Source of the DNA: JAEUIE01 sp047602475
GTDB taxonomy: Bacteria; Planctomycetota; Planctomycetia; Gemmatales; HRBIN36
Assembly (NCBI GenBank): GCA_047602475.1
Contig: JASGHE010000003.1
Span: 682,001 to 746,000, forward strand
Reading direction: 5' to 3'
Length of the DNA: 64,000 bases
This document shows positions 1-8,473 of the stretch, one piece after another (within the stretch, counting starts at the first letter, position 1; each line of letters opens with the position of its first letter). The notes beneath the pieces were generated by a model, which worked only from the letters and a program-made list of their open reading frames with translations, searched no databases and had not been told where the DNA came from. The position numbers and the translations under genes are program-made.

Positions 1-824
1 GCGTGATCCGGCAGAACCGTTACGGGGCCATAGCCTCCGAGCTTTTCGAGGAGGGCGGGAACGCTCTTGCCTTGATCGGCTCCAATTTCGAGCAGCAGAT
101 GGCCACCCGGTTCGAGAACAGCCTTGGCTTCGGTGGCTAGCCGTTCGATGAGGGCGGTGCCGCCGGGGCCGCCATCGAGAGCGAGTTTGGGCTCGAAGTT
201 CTTGACAGTGATGGGTAGCTGTTTCACCACTTCGCTGTCGATGTAGGGCGGGTTGGAGACGACGAGATCGAACTTCTCGCTTGCCACAGGTTGCAGCAGA
301 TCGCCTTGCAGGAAGCGAACGGAAGAGAGCTTGTGTTGCTCAGCGTTCTTCTTCGCCACCTCCAGGGCTTCGGGGCTGATATCAATGGTGGTCATCCGGG
401 CTTGGGGCAGATGTTTGGCGAGGGTAAGGGCGACGGCTCCGCTGCCGGTCCCGACATCGACAATGCGTGGAGTGGAGTGGGGTTTGGCGAGGCGGATCGC
501 TTCGAGGACGAGTAGCTCCGTTTCAGGGCGGGGGATGAGTACCGCTGGAGTGACATTAAAACGGAGGTTGTAGAACTCCTTGAAGCCGACGAGGTAGGCA
601 ACGGGGCAGCCTTCGACACGCTGCTTGACGAGTTGGCGGTAGCGGTTGCGGACTTCGTCGCTGGCCAGTTCATCGAACCGAGTGTAGAGGGCGATCCGCT
701 GCACGCCGAGGATGTGGGCCAGCAGGACTTCCGCATCGAGTCGTGGCGAGTCAGCCTGTTTGTCTTTGAGGAAGTTGGTCGTCCATGTCAGCAGACGGCC
801 CAGTGTCCAGGGTTCAGCGCTCAT
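1..824 (-). CDS. prmC: Peptide chain release factor N5-glutamine methyltransferase, partial (C-terminus off the left edge)
   Basis: Predicted to methylate the glutamine of the GGQ motif of class-1 release factors, using SAM. About 274 codons are visible from ATG at 824 and no stop is reached before base 1. An N-terminal helical substrate-binding domain (residues 1-90) is followed by a Rossmann methyltransferase domain with the SAM motif DVGTGSG near residue 123 and the catalytic NPPYI at 191-195, which is diagnostic of PrmC among related methyltransferases. It is transcribed divergently from the topoisomerase gene; the usual partner prfA is not visible. Family assignment is firm. Only the last few residues are missing, judging from the usual length of 280-290. 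Confidence 0.93.
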   Translation of the reverse strand, partial: MSAEPWTLGRLLTWTTNFLKDKQADSPRLDAEVLLAHILGVQRIALYTRFDELASDEVRNRYRQLVKQRVEGCPVAYLVGFKEFYNLRFNVTPAVLIPRPETELLVLEAIRLAKPHSTPRIVDVGTGSGAVALTLAKHLPQARMTTIDISPEALEVAKKNAEQHKLSSVRFLQGDLLQPVASEKFDLVVSNPPYIDSEVVKQLPITVKNFEPKLALDGGPGGTALIERLATEAKAVLEPGGHLLLEIGADQGKSVPALLEKLGGYGPVTVLPDH

Positions 825-910
825 CCTAAGCCTTTGGATATGATCTACCCACTCAGGTTAGCGTGATGGGGTGGGGATGCCTAGGGGAGATTGGGGAGTG
901 GTTGTATTTG

Positions 911-996
911 CTCCTCCCCTTACCAAGGGGAGGTTGGGTGGGGTTCTTTCCTCCGCATGTTCAACCCCCTCTAACTCCCCCTTGGTAAGGGGGAGA
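911..996. repeat. Palindromic element, family K
   Basis: Two hairpins face each other: CTCCCCTTACCAAGGGGAG on the left and CTCCCCCTTGGTAAGGGGGA on the right, separated by a short variable core. It lies between the divergent prmC and topoisomerase genes. Further copies lie at 3674, 21844, 36503, 37694 and 50041. Confidence 0.85.
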
Positions 997-1034
997 CCAG
1001 ACCAAATCAAACTGTCTCCTGCACGTCGCATTGC

Positions 1035-1040
1035 TACAAT
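1035..1040 (+). promoter_or_regulatory. Candidate extended -10 box of the topoisomerase gene
   Basis: TACAAT preceded by TG and one base (TGCTACAAT), about 40 bases before the ATG at 1081. No good -35 is seen, which fits an extended -10 promoter. No Shine-Dalgarno is visible before the start codon. Confidence 0.4.
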
Positions 1041-1080
1041 GTTCGTCTACAACCGATAGCCCACGATTGATCAAACGCCT

Positions 1081-3528
1081 ATGCCAGAACGCATTGATAC
1101 AGTTGCCATCACGGATGAGACTCGCCGTCGTTATTTGAACTATGCCCTTTCGGTGATCACGAACCGGGCGTTGCCTGATGTGCGTGACGGCCTGAAGCCG
1201 GTGCAGCGGCGTATTCTCTATGCCATGTTCCACGATCTGCATCTGTATGCCAGCGATCGGCCGCTCAAGTGTGCCAAGGTGTCGGGCGAGGTGATGGGCA
1301 ACTATCACCCGCATGGCGACATGGCGATCTACGATGCTCTGGTCCGCATGACGCAGTCGTGGGTGCTGCGCTATCCACTCATTCATGGTGAAGGCAACTT
1401 CGGTTCCGTCGAAGGGTATGAAGCGGCGGCGAGTCGATATACCGAGTGCAAGCTGCAGCCTATCGCTGAAGAGCTGATGTCGGAACTGCGGCAGAAGACT
1501 GTTGACATGCGGGCGAACTACGATGGCAACCGCCAGGAGCCTACGGTACTGCCTGCCCGGTTCCCGCACATCCTTGTTAATGGTTCCACCGGCATTGCGG
1601 TCGGCATGGCGACCAACATTCCACCTCACAACTTGAAGGATGTGGTCGCAGCCTGCATCGAACTGATCGAGAATCCCGAGGCGACGACGGCGATTCTGCT
1701 CGATAAGCTCAAAGGCCCTGACTTCCCGCTGGGTGGCAAGGTGCTCGCTGATCGCAAGACGCTGCGCAATATCTACGAAGAGGGGCAGGGGAGCATCAAG
1801 CTCCAGGCTGAATGGAAGCTGGAAGAGACGAGCAAGAAACGGCAGATCATCGTCACCAGCATTCCCTACGGCGTCAACAAGGGAAGTCTCGAAGAGAAGA
1901 TCGGCGAGCACATCGTCAATCGCAGCCTGCCCCAACTGCTGAATGTTGTCAATGAATCGAACGATAAGGATGGCCTGCGTATCGCTCTTGAGATCAAGCC
2001 TGACGCTGATCCTGAGATGGTGATGGCCTATCTCTTCAAGCACACCGATCTGCAGACGTCGTTTGCTTACAACATGACGTGCCTGGTGCCGAGCAGTCCG
2101 CAGATTGAAACGAAGAGTAAGCGGAAGAAGACGAAGGAAGAGCCGGAGAGCGAGGAGTCGGAAGGCATTTCGATGCGGCCTGCCCGTGCGTCGCTGCCAG
2201 AGATACTGCGGCACTTCCTCGACTTCCGCTTCCTCACCGTCAAGCGGCGGTATGAATATCTGCTCGAACAACTGCTGGCCCGCATCCATATCCTCGAAGC
2301 GTTCCGCAAGGTCTTCAATGCCCTCGACAAGGTACTGGAACTAATCAAGACCAGCCAGGGCAAGGCTGATGCTGCGGTGAAGTTGATGGACTTCCTCGAT
2401 CTCGATGAGATACAGGCGGACGCTATCCTCGAGATGCTGCTCTACAAGATCGCCCGGCTGGAGATCAAGAAGATCCTTGAGGAGCTGAAGGAGAAGAAGG
2501 AAGAGGCGGAGCGTATCGAAGCACTGCTCAAATCAGAGAAGCGACTGTGGGGCGTGGTGAAGACCGAACTGGATGAGGTCTCCGAGAAGCATGGCGAACG
2601 ACGGCGGACGCGCATCGTCGGCGAAGAGGAGATGCCTGAGTTCGACCCCGAAGCCTACATCGTGCGGGAGAATACCAACGTCGTTCTCACCAAGGATGGC
2701 TGGATCAAGCGTGTCGGACGACTGGCGACGGTGGAAGGCACCCGTGTGCGGGAAGGGGACAGCGTCATTGCTGTTGTGCCTGGCAGCACGCACGATCATG
2801 TCGTCTTCTTCTCGGATGAAGGCGTGGCTTACTCAATGCGGATGAACGAAGTGCCGGCCAGCGCCGGGTATGGCGAGCCGATCGCCAAGTTCTTCCGGCT
2901 GGGTGAGGGCGCTCGTATTATCGCCGCCTGCACTGCTGACCCACGTTTCATTCCAGCGGAGACGAAGCCGGCCAGCAAGGGCGATCCACATGGGCCGTAT
3001 CTATTGGCGGCGACGGCTGAGGGGCAGGTGCTGCGTACACCGTTCCTGCCGTTCCGGGAAGCGAGCACGGTCAAAGGCAGGATGTTCGCCCGGCTCAATG
3101 ATAAAGACAAAGTGGTGCTGGTGGGGGTTCCATCAAATGATTACAAGAGCCTGATCCTCTGCTCGCAGGAAGGGCGGGTCATTCACTTCCCGATCAGCGA
3201 TATTCCGGTGCTTTCCGGTGTCGGTAAGGGCGTGATGGGCATCAAGCTGGACGACAAGGATGTGGTGCTGGGCGGAGCGATGATCCGCAACCAGAACGAT
3301 GTGCTGACCGTCGAAACCAGCGGCGGGAAGACGATGGAGTTCTATGGCAGCAGGGAACAGGTCAGCCGGGCGGGCAAGGGTTTCGAGGCGGTGAAGCGGA
3401 CGAGCTTTACCAAGGTGGTGCCTCAGACGATAGCGCTGGTCAACTGGGAAGAGTATGAGGTGGCTGGTGGGGAGAAGAATGGGAAGGCGGAGAGGAACGG
3501 GAAGCACAAGGGGGGGTTGTTTGATTAG
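1081..3528 (+). CDS. Type IIA DNA topoisomerase subunit A (GyrA/ParC family)
   Basis: 815-residue DNA breakage-reunion subunit. The winged-helix/tower region holds the catalytic tyrosine Y120 (AASRYTE), the HPHGD motif at 76-80 and a long coiled-coil gate (about 400-500), then a six-bladed C-terminal propeller beginning around residue 520. A charged lysine/glutamate-rich insertion (about 344-365) interrupts the tower. The canonical GyrA box (QRRGGKG) is not present in the first propeller blade; only a weak RAGKG remains near residue 762, so a topoisomerase IV role or a reduced wrapping activity is possible. No gyrB/parE gene is adjacent. The position equivalent to E. coli GyrA Ser83 is Met81. 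GyrA and ParC cannot be separated with certainty from sequence alone. Confidence 0.9.
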   Translation: MPERIDTVAITDETRRRYLNYALSVITNRALPDVRDGLKPVQRRILYAMFHDLHLYASDRPLKCAKVSGEVMGNYHPHGDMAIYDALVRMTQSWVLRYPLIHGEGNFGSVEGYEAAASRYTECKLQPIAEELMSELRQKTVDMRANYDGNRQEPTVLPARFPHILVNGSTGIAVGMATNIPPHNLKDVVAACIELIENPEATTAILLDKLKGPDFPLGGKVLADRKTLRNIYEEGQGSIKLQAEWKLEETSKKRQIIVTSIPYGVNKGSLEEKIGEHIVNRSLPQLLNVVNESNDKDGLRIALEIKPDADPEMVMAYLFKHTDLQTSFAYNMTCLVPSSPQIETKSKRKKTKEEPESEESEGISMRPARASLPEILRHFLDFRFLTVKRRYEYLLEQLLARIHILEAFRKVFNALDKVLELIKTSQGKADAAVKLMDFLDLDEIQADAILEMLLYKIARLEIKKILEELKEKKEEAERIEALLKSEKRLWGVVKTELDEVSEKHGERRRTRIVGEEEMPEFDPEAYIVRENTNVVLTKDGWIKRVGRLATVEGTRVREGDSVIAVVPGSTHDHVVFFSDEGVAYSMRMNEVPASAGYGEPIAKFFRLGEGARIIAACTADPRFIPAETKPASKGDPHGPYLLAATAEGQVLRTPFLPFREASTVKGRMFARLNDKDKVVLVGVPSNDYKSLILCSQEGRVIHFPISDIPVLSGVGKGVMGIKLDDKDVVLGGAMIRNQNDVLTVETSGGKTMEFYGSREQVSRAGKGFEAVKRTSFTKVVPQTIALVNWEEYEVAGGEKNGKAERNGKHKGGLFD

Positions 3529-3555
3529 TCGGTCTGGTTCCCCCCGTAATATGTT

Positions 3556-3653
3556 GTGGCAGGGGTCACGATGTACTCATCGTGCCCCCTGCTAGATAAC
3601 TTGGACTTTGCACATGCAGCAGGGGGCAGATGAGTACATCTGACCCCTGCCAC
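3556..3653. repeat. Palindromic element, family B
   Basis: Arms GTGGCAGGGGTC and GACCCCTGCCAC enclose two hairpins whose inner stems are CACGATG/CATCGTG on the left and CAGATG/CATCTG on the right; both tips contain GTACTC or GAGTAC. The core reads GACTTTGCACATGC. Copies at 10193 and 20784. Confidence 0.85.
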
Positions 3654-3673
3654 GATTATTTAACAATTTATTC

Positions 3674-3732
3674 GAGGGGGTACTATTGCTGCGAAAGAAC
3701 CCCACCCGGCCTCCCCTTGGTAAGGGGAGGAG
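3674..3732. repeat. Palindromic element, family K (left arm truncated)
   Basis: Keeps GAGGGGGTA from the end of a left arm, then a complete right arm with the CTCCCCTTGGTAAGGGGAGG hairpin. It sits 7 bases beyond the stop of the thioesterase gene, where it could act as a terminator on the minus strand. Confidence 0.7.
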
Positions 3733-3738
3733 AAAGAA

Positions 3739-4230
3739 CTAAACAGGCACGAGTACGAATTGGCCGCGGAAGCCTACGCAGGGCTTGTTGTCTTCGTAGA
3801 TTTCGCTTTGCAGTTCGATGCGGCCTTTGCCGTAGCGTTCAAAGGTGGTGAGCAGTTTGTTGATTTGCTCTTCGGTGGGATAGTCGCAGCGGGCAACAAA
3901 GTCTTTGGTGACGGGTCGCAGATATGAGATGCTGCTTTCCTGAATCAGGATGCTGGCCCGTTGCTGCAACTGCTTCATCACCAGCCAGAGCATGCCCCAA
4001 CTGACCAGCGTGGTGGCTGCGGCCAGGCTGCCGCCGAAGGCGGTGGCGGTGTGATTGATATTGGGAGCCAGCGGAGCACGGATGAGCAAGCCATGGCCAT
4101 TGCATTCGACGACATGCAGACCCATGGAACGAGTCAGCGGAATATCGCGGTGCAGCGATACTTCCAGTTCCTTCAACATCGCATCGTCGACTTGGAGAAG
4201 CATAGCGGTGAAAATACTGACCGAGATCAC
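3739..4230 (-). CDS. YiiD C-terminal-type hotdog thioesterase
   Basis: Up to 163 residues in a single hotdog-fold domain resembling the C-terminal thioesterase domain of YiiD: the FGGSLAAATTL helix around residues 64-74 and the following SILIQESSISYLRPV strand are family-like. The substrate, presumably an acyl-CoA or acyl-ACP, cannot be told from sequence. M9 or M17 would give a length closer to the usual 145 or so, and the first 16 residues look non-conserved, so the start is uncertain. Stand-alone gene between a repeat and a gap before mcsB. Confidence 0.65.
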   Translation of the reverse strand: MISVSIFTAMLLQVDDAMLKELEVSLHRDIPLTRSMGLHVVECNGHGLLIRAPLAPNINHTATAFGGSLAAATTLVSWGMLWLVMKQLQQRASILIQESSISYLRPVTKDFVARCDYPTEEQINKLLTTFERYGKGRIELQSEIYEDNKPCVGFRGQFVLVPV

Positions 4231-4381
4231 TGCCAGGCAATGAATGAAGCCTCGTCCCTAAATTACTCAGCTTCGGTGATTCGTCCACCAGATAATGGCT
4301 TGGCGGATGGCATGCCTGGACCCATCGACTTGAACATCAAGTCGTATCGTTAGTGCAATCGGAATAGTCGCCGGGCTACGA

Positions 4382-5449
4382 TCAGTTTTTGTTGGAAAGT
4401 TCGCCTAATTTGTGGCGGAGATAGGTCGCTCGTTCGACGTTATGTTCCTCATTTGTTAAAGAACGGCCTGTCAGCTTGATCAGGTGCGAAGGCTGGGTCT
4501 GCAGGAAGAGCATGTTCAAGAGGGGTATGGTCAGGTCGTCGACCATTTCGAGGGCAATGCCCAGGCGAACCGTGGAAAGCAGGTCCATCATCTCGTCGGC
4601 AGACATCATGGTAGCTGCTTTGAGGGTGCCATAGGCGCGGGAGACCTTATCCTGCACGAGGGGCTGGTACTGCTGCATCAGGGCTTTGCGGGCTTCCCGT
4701 TCGTAGTGGATGATCTGCGGGATGACTTCGCGGATTTCCTTGAGGATGGTGCCTTCGTCCTTGCCGAGGGTGACCTGATTGCTGATCTGGTAGAAGTCGC
4801 CCGAGGCACGGGTGCCTTCGCCATAGAGACCACGGACAGCGAGGTTGATCTTCTGCAAAGCCCGGAAGACCTTCTCGAGTTGCTTGGTGAACTGCAGCGC
4901 GGGCAGGTGGAGCATGACGCTGGCCCGCATACCGGTGCCGACGTTGGTGGGGCAGGCGGTGAGGTAGCCGAACTCGTCACTGAAGGCGTAGGTGATGCGC
5001 TCCTCGACTTTGTCATCAAGGCCGTCGATATCCTGCCAGGCTTCATCGAGTTGGAAGCCACTGCGGAGGACTTGCAGGCGGAGGTGGTCTTCTTCGTTGA
5101 CCATCACGCTGCGGGTTTCCTGCACTTCGAAGGCGACGCCACGGGGCCCTTCAGTGCCGGCCAGTTCCCTGCTGAGCAATTGTCTCTCGCGCAGGAACTC
5201 CCGATCAACGGGGGAGAGGGTGTGAACGGTTAGGTAGTTGAACTCGAAGCCCCAGTCGCTCTTGGTGAAGCGTTCCCGGATGAGTGATTCGAGTTCGCCG
5301 CGCTGCATGGCTGAAGCGCGGTTGGTGAAGGGGAAGTTGACGATGTTGCGAGCCAGGCGGATGCGCGAGGAGACGACCACATCCGATTCAGGGCCGGTGC
5401 CTCGCAGCCATTCGCCGGGAGAGCGTGCCAGTTCATCGAAGTTCATCAT
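4382..5449 (-). CDS. mcsB: Protein-arginine kinase McsB
   Basis: Guanido-kinase-family enzyme that phosphorylates arginine residues of proteins, marking them for ClpC-type proteases in Firmicutes. Visible motifs: VSSRIRLARN (26-35), NEEDH (118-122), and CPTN with the catalytic-site Cys166 (166-169). Length 355 is typical. The C-terminal segment that in Bacillus carries the phosphoarginine-sensing RDxxRA motif reads HNVERA here (336-341), so the first two residues are substituted. The start overlaps the stop of the upstream mcsA by 4 bases, so the two are co-translated. No clpC or ctsR lies in the window, so the protease partner must be elsewhere. Confidence 0.93.
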   Translation of the reverse strand: MMNFDELARSPGEWLRGTGPESDVVVSSRIRLARNIVNFPFTNRASAMQRGELESLIRERFTKSDWGFEFNYLTVHTLSPVDREFLRERQLLSRELAGTEGPRGVAFEVQETRSVMVNEEDHLRLQVLRSGFQLDEAWQDIDGLDDKVEERITYAFSDEFGYLTACPTNVGTGMRASVMLHLPALQFTKQLEKVFRALQKINLAVRGLYGEGTRASGDFYQISNQVTLGKDEGTILKEIREVIPQIIHYEREARKALMQQYQPLVQDKVSRAYGTLKAATMMSADEMMDLLSTVRLGIALEMVDDLTIPLLNMLFLQTQPSHLIKLTGRSLTNEEHNVERATYLRHKLGELSNKN

Positions 5450-5934
5450 CCGTTAGTTTCCTTCTGTCTGATCAGGTCGCGGAGCTGGGCGGCTCGTTCG
5501 TAGGCTTCCTGGTGAATCGCTTCTCGTAATTGTTTACGAAGTTCGAGCACATCGGCGGGGGTGGCTTTGGGGCGTTGCTTGGGCCGCTTGCCGGTATGGA
5601 CGGTCTTCCGATGGATGCGTTCGAGCAGGGGCATCAAGCCGGTGCGGAAGGCTTCGTAATCGTGCGGGCAGCCGAGCCGGCCCTGGGAACGAAACTCAGC
5701 GTAGTTCATGCCGCATGCCGGGCAACTGAGCCGGGCCTGCTTTTCCGCCGTTTCACCGCCAAATTTGGAGATCATGATCTGCACGATAGCTGAGATTTGC
5801 AGTTCCTTGCCAACGAGGATGTTCTGCTTCTCGGCACAGGCAGTGCATAAATGAAGCTCAAAGGGTTCCTGTCCCGACATGGGATGGGAAAGATGGACGG
5901 TAGAGGGTTGGCCACACTGTTGGCAGGGTTTCAT
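5446..5934 (-). CDS. mcsA: McsA-like zinc-finger/UVR-domain activator of McsB
   Basis: 162 residues. Zinc-binding CxxC pairs at C4/C7, C30/C33 and C70/C73, a conserved GRLGCPHDYEAF segment (about 85-96), and a C-terminal UVR motif (RKQLREAIHQEAYERAAQLR). This is the domain order of McsA, the activator of the arginine kinase. The 4-base overlap with mcsB supports a functional pair. A second McsA-like gene lies just upstream. The UVR motif is shared with UvrB/UvrC, but the zinc fingers and the mcsB neighbour fix the call. Confidence 0.88.
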   Translation of the reverse strand: MKPCQQCGQPSTVHLSHPMSGQEPFELHLCTACAEKQNILVGKELQISAIVQIMISKFGGETAEKQARLSCPACGMNYAEFRSQGRLGCPHDYEAFRTGLMPLLERIHRKTVHTGKRPKQRPKATPADVLELRKQLREAIHQEAYERAAQLRDLIRQKETNG

Positions 5935-5952
5935 GGGCGCAGCTCCAGAGAG

Positions 5953-5982
5953 GAGCCAGAAGCCAGGAGCCAGGAGCCAGAA
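5953..5982. repeat. Heptanucleotide tandem repeat (AGCCAGR)
   Basis: Four successive heptamers of the form AGCCAGA/AGCCAGG in the 190-base gap between the two mcsA-like genes. Same word as at 41238. Confidence 0.7.
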
Positions 5983-6122
5983 TGAGCAGGGGGTTTGGTG
6001 TTGGTCTTCATCTCTAGCTTTCCTTGCTCATTTGATGCACTTCTGAAGTCTTCCGTGATGGGTTCTATCTAGTTAGCTCGGCGGGAGCCTCGCCCTCCCA
6101 AGCCCCGCTTCCCCGCAACGGA

Positions 6123-6632
6123 TCAGCTTGCCGTTTCGAGCTGGCGGATCTTGTCTCTCAGGAAAGCGGCTTGTTCGTAATCTTCCCGGCCTACTGCTCC
6201 GTGGAGTTGTTTGCGGAGTTGGCCGAGTTCGGAACTCGCTTCGCTTTGCGGGTACTTGCGACGAGGGGATTTGCCCTGATGCTTGACCTCACCGTGAATG
6301 TTCTCCAGGAGAGGCACCAGTTCCTTCTTGAAGACTTCGTAATCGTGAGGGCAGCCCAAGCGGCCGGTCGAACGAAAGTCTTTGAAGGTGATGCCACACT
6401 GCGGGCATTCGGTGCGGTTGAGCGCTTCGAGATCGTCGGTGATGCCTTCCACTTCGATGGGCTTGGGATCGGGGATTGGTGGAGCGCCGCCCACGCCTGG
6501 CTCATAGAGGTGCTTCTGAGCGCACTCTTCGCAGAAGTGAAGCTCTTCAATTTGTTTAGCGCCGGCAATTTCGGTTAAGTGCAAGGTTGCAGGCTTCGGA
6601 CAGCGTTGGCAGCGCACGCCAGTTTCCCCCAT
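6123..6632 (-). CDS. Second McsA-like zinc-finger/UVR protein
   Basis: 169 residues with the same architecture as the neighbouring McsA: CxxC pairs near residues 8/11, 34/37 and 76/79, the conserved GRLGCPHDYEVF block, and a C-terminal UVR motif (LRKQLHGAVGREDYEQAAF). It differs mainly by a proline-rich linker (about 45-60). Same strand as mcsA-mcsB and separated by about 190 bases, so it is probably part of the same transcription unit or a recently duplicated neighbour. Whether it activates McsB or has taken another role cannot be seen. Confidence 0.82.
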   Translation of the reverse strand: MGETGVRCQRCPKPATLHLTEIAGAKQIEELHFCEECAQKHLYEPGVGGAPPIPDPKPIEVEGITDDLEALNRTECPQCGITFKDFRSTGRLGCPHDYEVFKKELVPLLENIHGEVKHQGKSPRRKYPQSEASSELGQLRKQLHGAVGREDYEQAAFLRDKIRQLETAS

Positions 6633-6753
6633 GTTCTACGATTCAATTCTAACGTGTTCTGTGGGTGGGAGCAATGTGGATGTAGCAAGATGTCATGGAT
6701 CATAAGCGCATGAATGATGTAACGCATGAGAATAGAGATTGTGCATGGTTGTT

Positions 6754-6950
6754 AGCCCCTGTTAAGGGGCGACTGGGTGGTAGCTGGCTGCGCAAGCTGC
6801 CAGTAGAGTGGAGCATGATTAAGAGAGCCCCGAAGGGGCGATTGGGACAGTACACACATTCCAATCGCCCTTTCAGGGCTCGCAAACATCTTTTATTACA
6901 CTGGCAGCTAACGCTGCCAGCTACCACCCGGTCGCCCCTTATCAGGGGCT
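6754..6950. repeat. Composite palindromic element, family A (copy 1)
   Basis: About 200 bases with nested symmetry. Outer arms AGCCCCTGTTAAGGGGCGA and TCGCCCCTTATCAGGGGCT, then a CAGCTGCCAG-type hairpin on each side, and an inner hairpin GCCCCGAAGGGGCGATTGGG paired with CCAATCGCCCTTTCAGGGC. Four more copies at 9117, 24578, 38129 and 48978. No open reading frame of its own. Confidence 0.85.
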
Positions 6951-6986
6951 GAACTGACAAAACCTTGATCATAGTCAACAAATTGT

Positions 6987-8249
6987 TCAGGGGCTGCTGT
7001 GAAGGCACTTTTCATCTTCAAGAATTGAAGATGCGGAGATCGTCGGCATCAACTCTTCATGATCATCTTCACGATTCGGGTAATCGGGGTGTATGAGGGT
7101 AGGGTCATCTTCAACAATTGAAGATGTGGAGTTACCGCTGTCGTCTAACTCCTCGACTTGATTCGGGGTCGATTGAGATGCCAGCGGAGAAGTAGTTGCC
7201 ACAGTCGCTGTTTGATACTCCACTTCCTGATTCCTTTCTCCTGGCTGCTGGATGCTGGCTTCTGGCTCCTTTTCTAACGTCAGCCACCAACTGGCACCAT
7301 CCTTGTAGCTCTTGATGCCGAGTTGCTTGATGGCAGTCCGGATGCTGTTGCGGGGGTGACCTTGGGAGAGGAAATGCTCTTCGATCTCACGGGTGAGCTT
7401 GGGTTCGGTCAGCAGCGTGAGGAGTTCTCTGCCAATGAGATGAGCCTGGGAGGTGGGGCCGGGCTTTTTCTTGTTCCAGGTGATGGGGCTGGCCTGATGG
7501 ATAGGCTTGGCGTGATCGTCGTCGGCGAGTTCGGTCCAGGTGACGTTCTGATCCATGGTGACGGCGTGCTGCATGCCGACGGGGCCGAGTTGGTTCTTGG
7601 CTACGGTGAGTATCCGTTGGGTACGATCGTGAGGATGCCAGGCGAGGGTGAGGTTGATCTTGGCGAACTGGTTGCCAAGCTGATGGAGCAAGCGGTCGGT
7701 ACGAGTGAGATGGCCACCCGTGCGGCGGAGGACGAGGAAGCAGTGGCCCAGGTTTTTGGCGAGGACATCGAGAGTTTGCCAGAAGAACTTGAGCTCATCG
7801 ACATTGGTGCTGTCGGATTGGTGCAGATGGCTTGGTTCATCGATGATGACGAGGTGGGGCGTTTTGGGAATGAGCATATCCATGAAGAGCTTGGCTTGTT
7901 CATGACTAGCCAAGTCGATGGGCTGATATTGGTTCTGTTCGTCGGTGGCGACGGTGGTGTAGCGGAAGCGTTCGAGGTCGATGCCGAACTCACGGAGCGG
8001 GGCGAGGGCGTGATCGAAGAGATGATCGAAGTGAGAGAGCCAATGGACGTTGATGGGCTTGATCTGTCCGGGGAGCGTTCCCGTGGTGGCCTGGGCAGCG
8101 AGCTTGGCGGCGAAGCGTGTCTTGCCGACACCACTGGGGCCATCAAGGGTGATGATCTTGCCGAGGGGCAGGAGGTCGGGAGTCAGCCAGGTGGTGGGGC
8201 GTGGTTTCAGGTCATTGGTGACTGTGTAAGCGTGCATTTGCAGCGACAT
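6987..8249 (-). CDS. RecA/RepA-like AAA ATPase
   Basis: 420 residues. Walker A GPSGVGKT at 37-44 and Walker B LVIIDE at 133-138 within a RecA-fold domain resembling the AAA_25/RepA-type ATPases often found with mobile DNA. Residues 260-330 look like a winged-helix region (RELLTLLTEPKLTREIEEHF). The last 100 residues are polar and low in complexity, with repeated SSIVEDD/SSILEDE segments, and their DNA carries both a heptamer tract (7227-7268) and two 21-base palindromes. GGAG lies 6 bases before the ATG at 8249. No replication origin or integrase is adjacent, so a plasmid-replication role is not supported; the function is unknown. Confidence 0.7.
   Translation of the reverse strand: MSLQMHAYTVTNDLKPRPTTWLTPDLLPLGKIITLDGPSGVGKTRFAAKLAAQATTGTLPGQIKPINVHWLSHFDHLFDHALAPLREFGIDLERFRYTTVATDEQNQYQPIDLASHEQAKLFMDMLIPKTPHLVIIDEPSHLHQSDSTNVDELKFFWQTLDVLAKNLGHCFLVLRRTGGHLTRTDRLLHQLGNQFAKINLTLAWHPHDRTQRILTVAKNQLGPVGMQHAVTMDQNVTWTELADDDHAKPIHQASPITWNKKKPGPTSQAHLIGRELLTLLTEPKLTREIEEHFLSQGHPRNSIRTAIKQLGIKSYKDGASWWLTLEKEPEASIQQPGERNQEVEYQTATVATTSPLASQSTPNQVEELDDSGNSTSSIVEDDPTLIHPDYPNREDDHEELMPTISASSILEDEKCLHSSP
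7227..7268. repeat. Heptanucleotide repeat inside a coding region
   Basis: Six consecutive heptamers beginning with CT (CTGATTC, CTTTCTC, CTGGCTG, CTGGATG, CTGGCTT, CTGGCTC). 42 bases is a multiple of 3, so the ATPase frame is kept; it encodes the stretch around residues 328-341. Confidence 0.65.
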
Positions 8250-8394
8250 GGGGAACTCCTGCGAAATAAATATCGTGGCCCTCTACTACAGGGGCGATGT
8301 CGCAGGGAGTGTCGCATTATTGCAGAGGTGTTGGATGTAAGGTGAGGTTCTACAGGGGGATAGGATTTGATGAATTCGTTGGGAGTGTTGCAAC

Positions 8395-8469
8395 GATACC
8401 AGCCCGCAGCGCTAGCAAGGGAGCGCGTGCCATCGCCAAGGCTGTTCCTTGCTAGCGCAGCGGGCTGGT
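8395..8469. repeat. Palindromic element, family C
   Basis: Arms ACCAGCCCGCAGCGCTAGCA and TGCTAGCGCAGCGGGCTGGT around a 24-base core. It sits immediately beyond the stop of the glycine-rich secreted protein and upstream of the ATPase. Copies at 9361 (half), 24818, 46041 and 51001, with a diverged one at 24902. Confidence 0.85.
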
Positions 8470-8473
8470 GTGG

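Noticed and set aside
961..2289. 442-codon open frame opposite the topoisomerase gene
   Set aside because: Antisense shadow; rich in His/Arg/Leu with no domain, no ribosome-binding site, and it ends in a repeat.
6987..8249. ATPase as a plasmid replication protein
   Set aside because: No iterons, partition genes or integrase nearby; neighbours are chromosomal.
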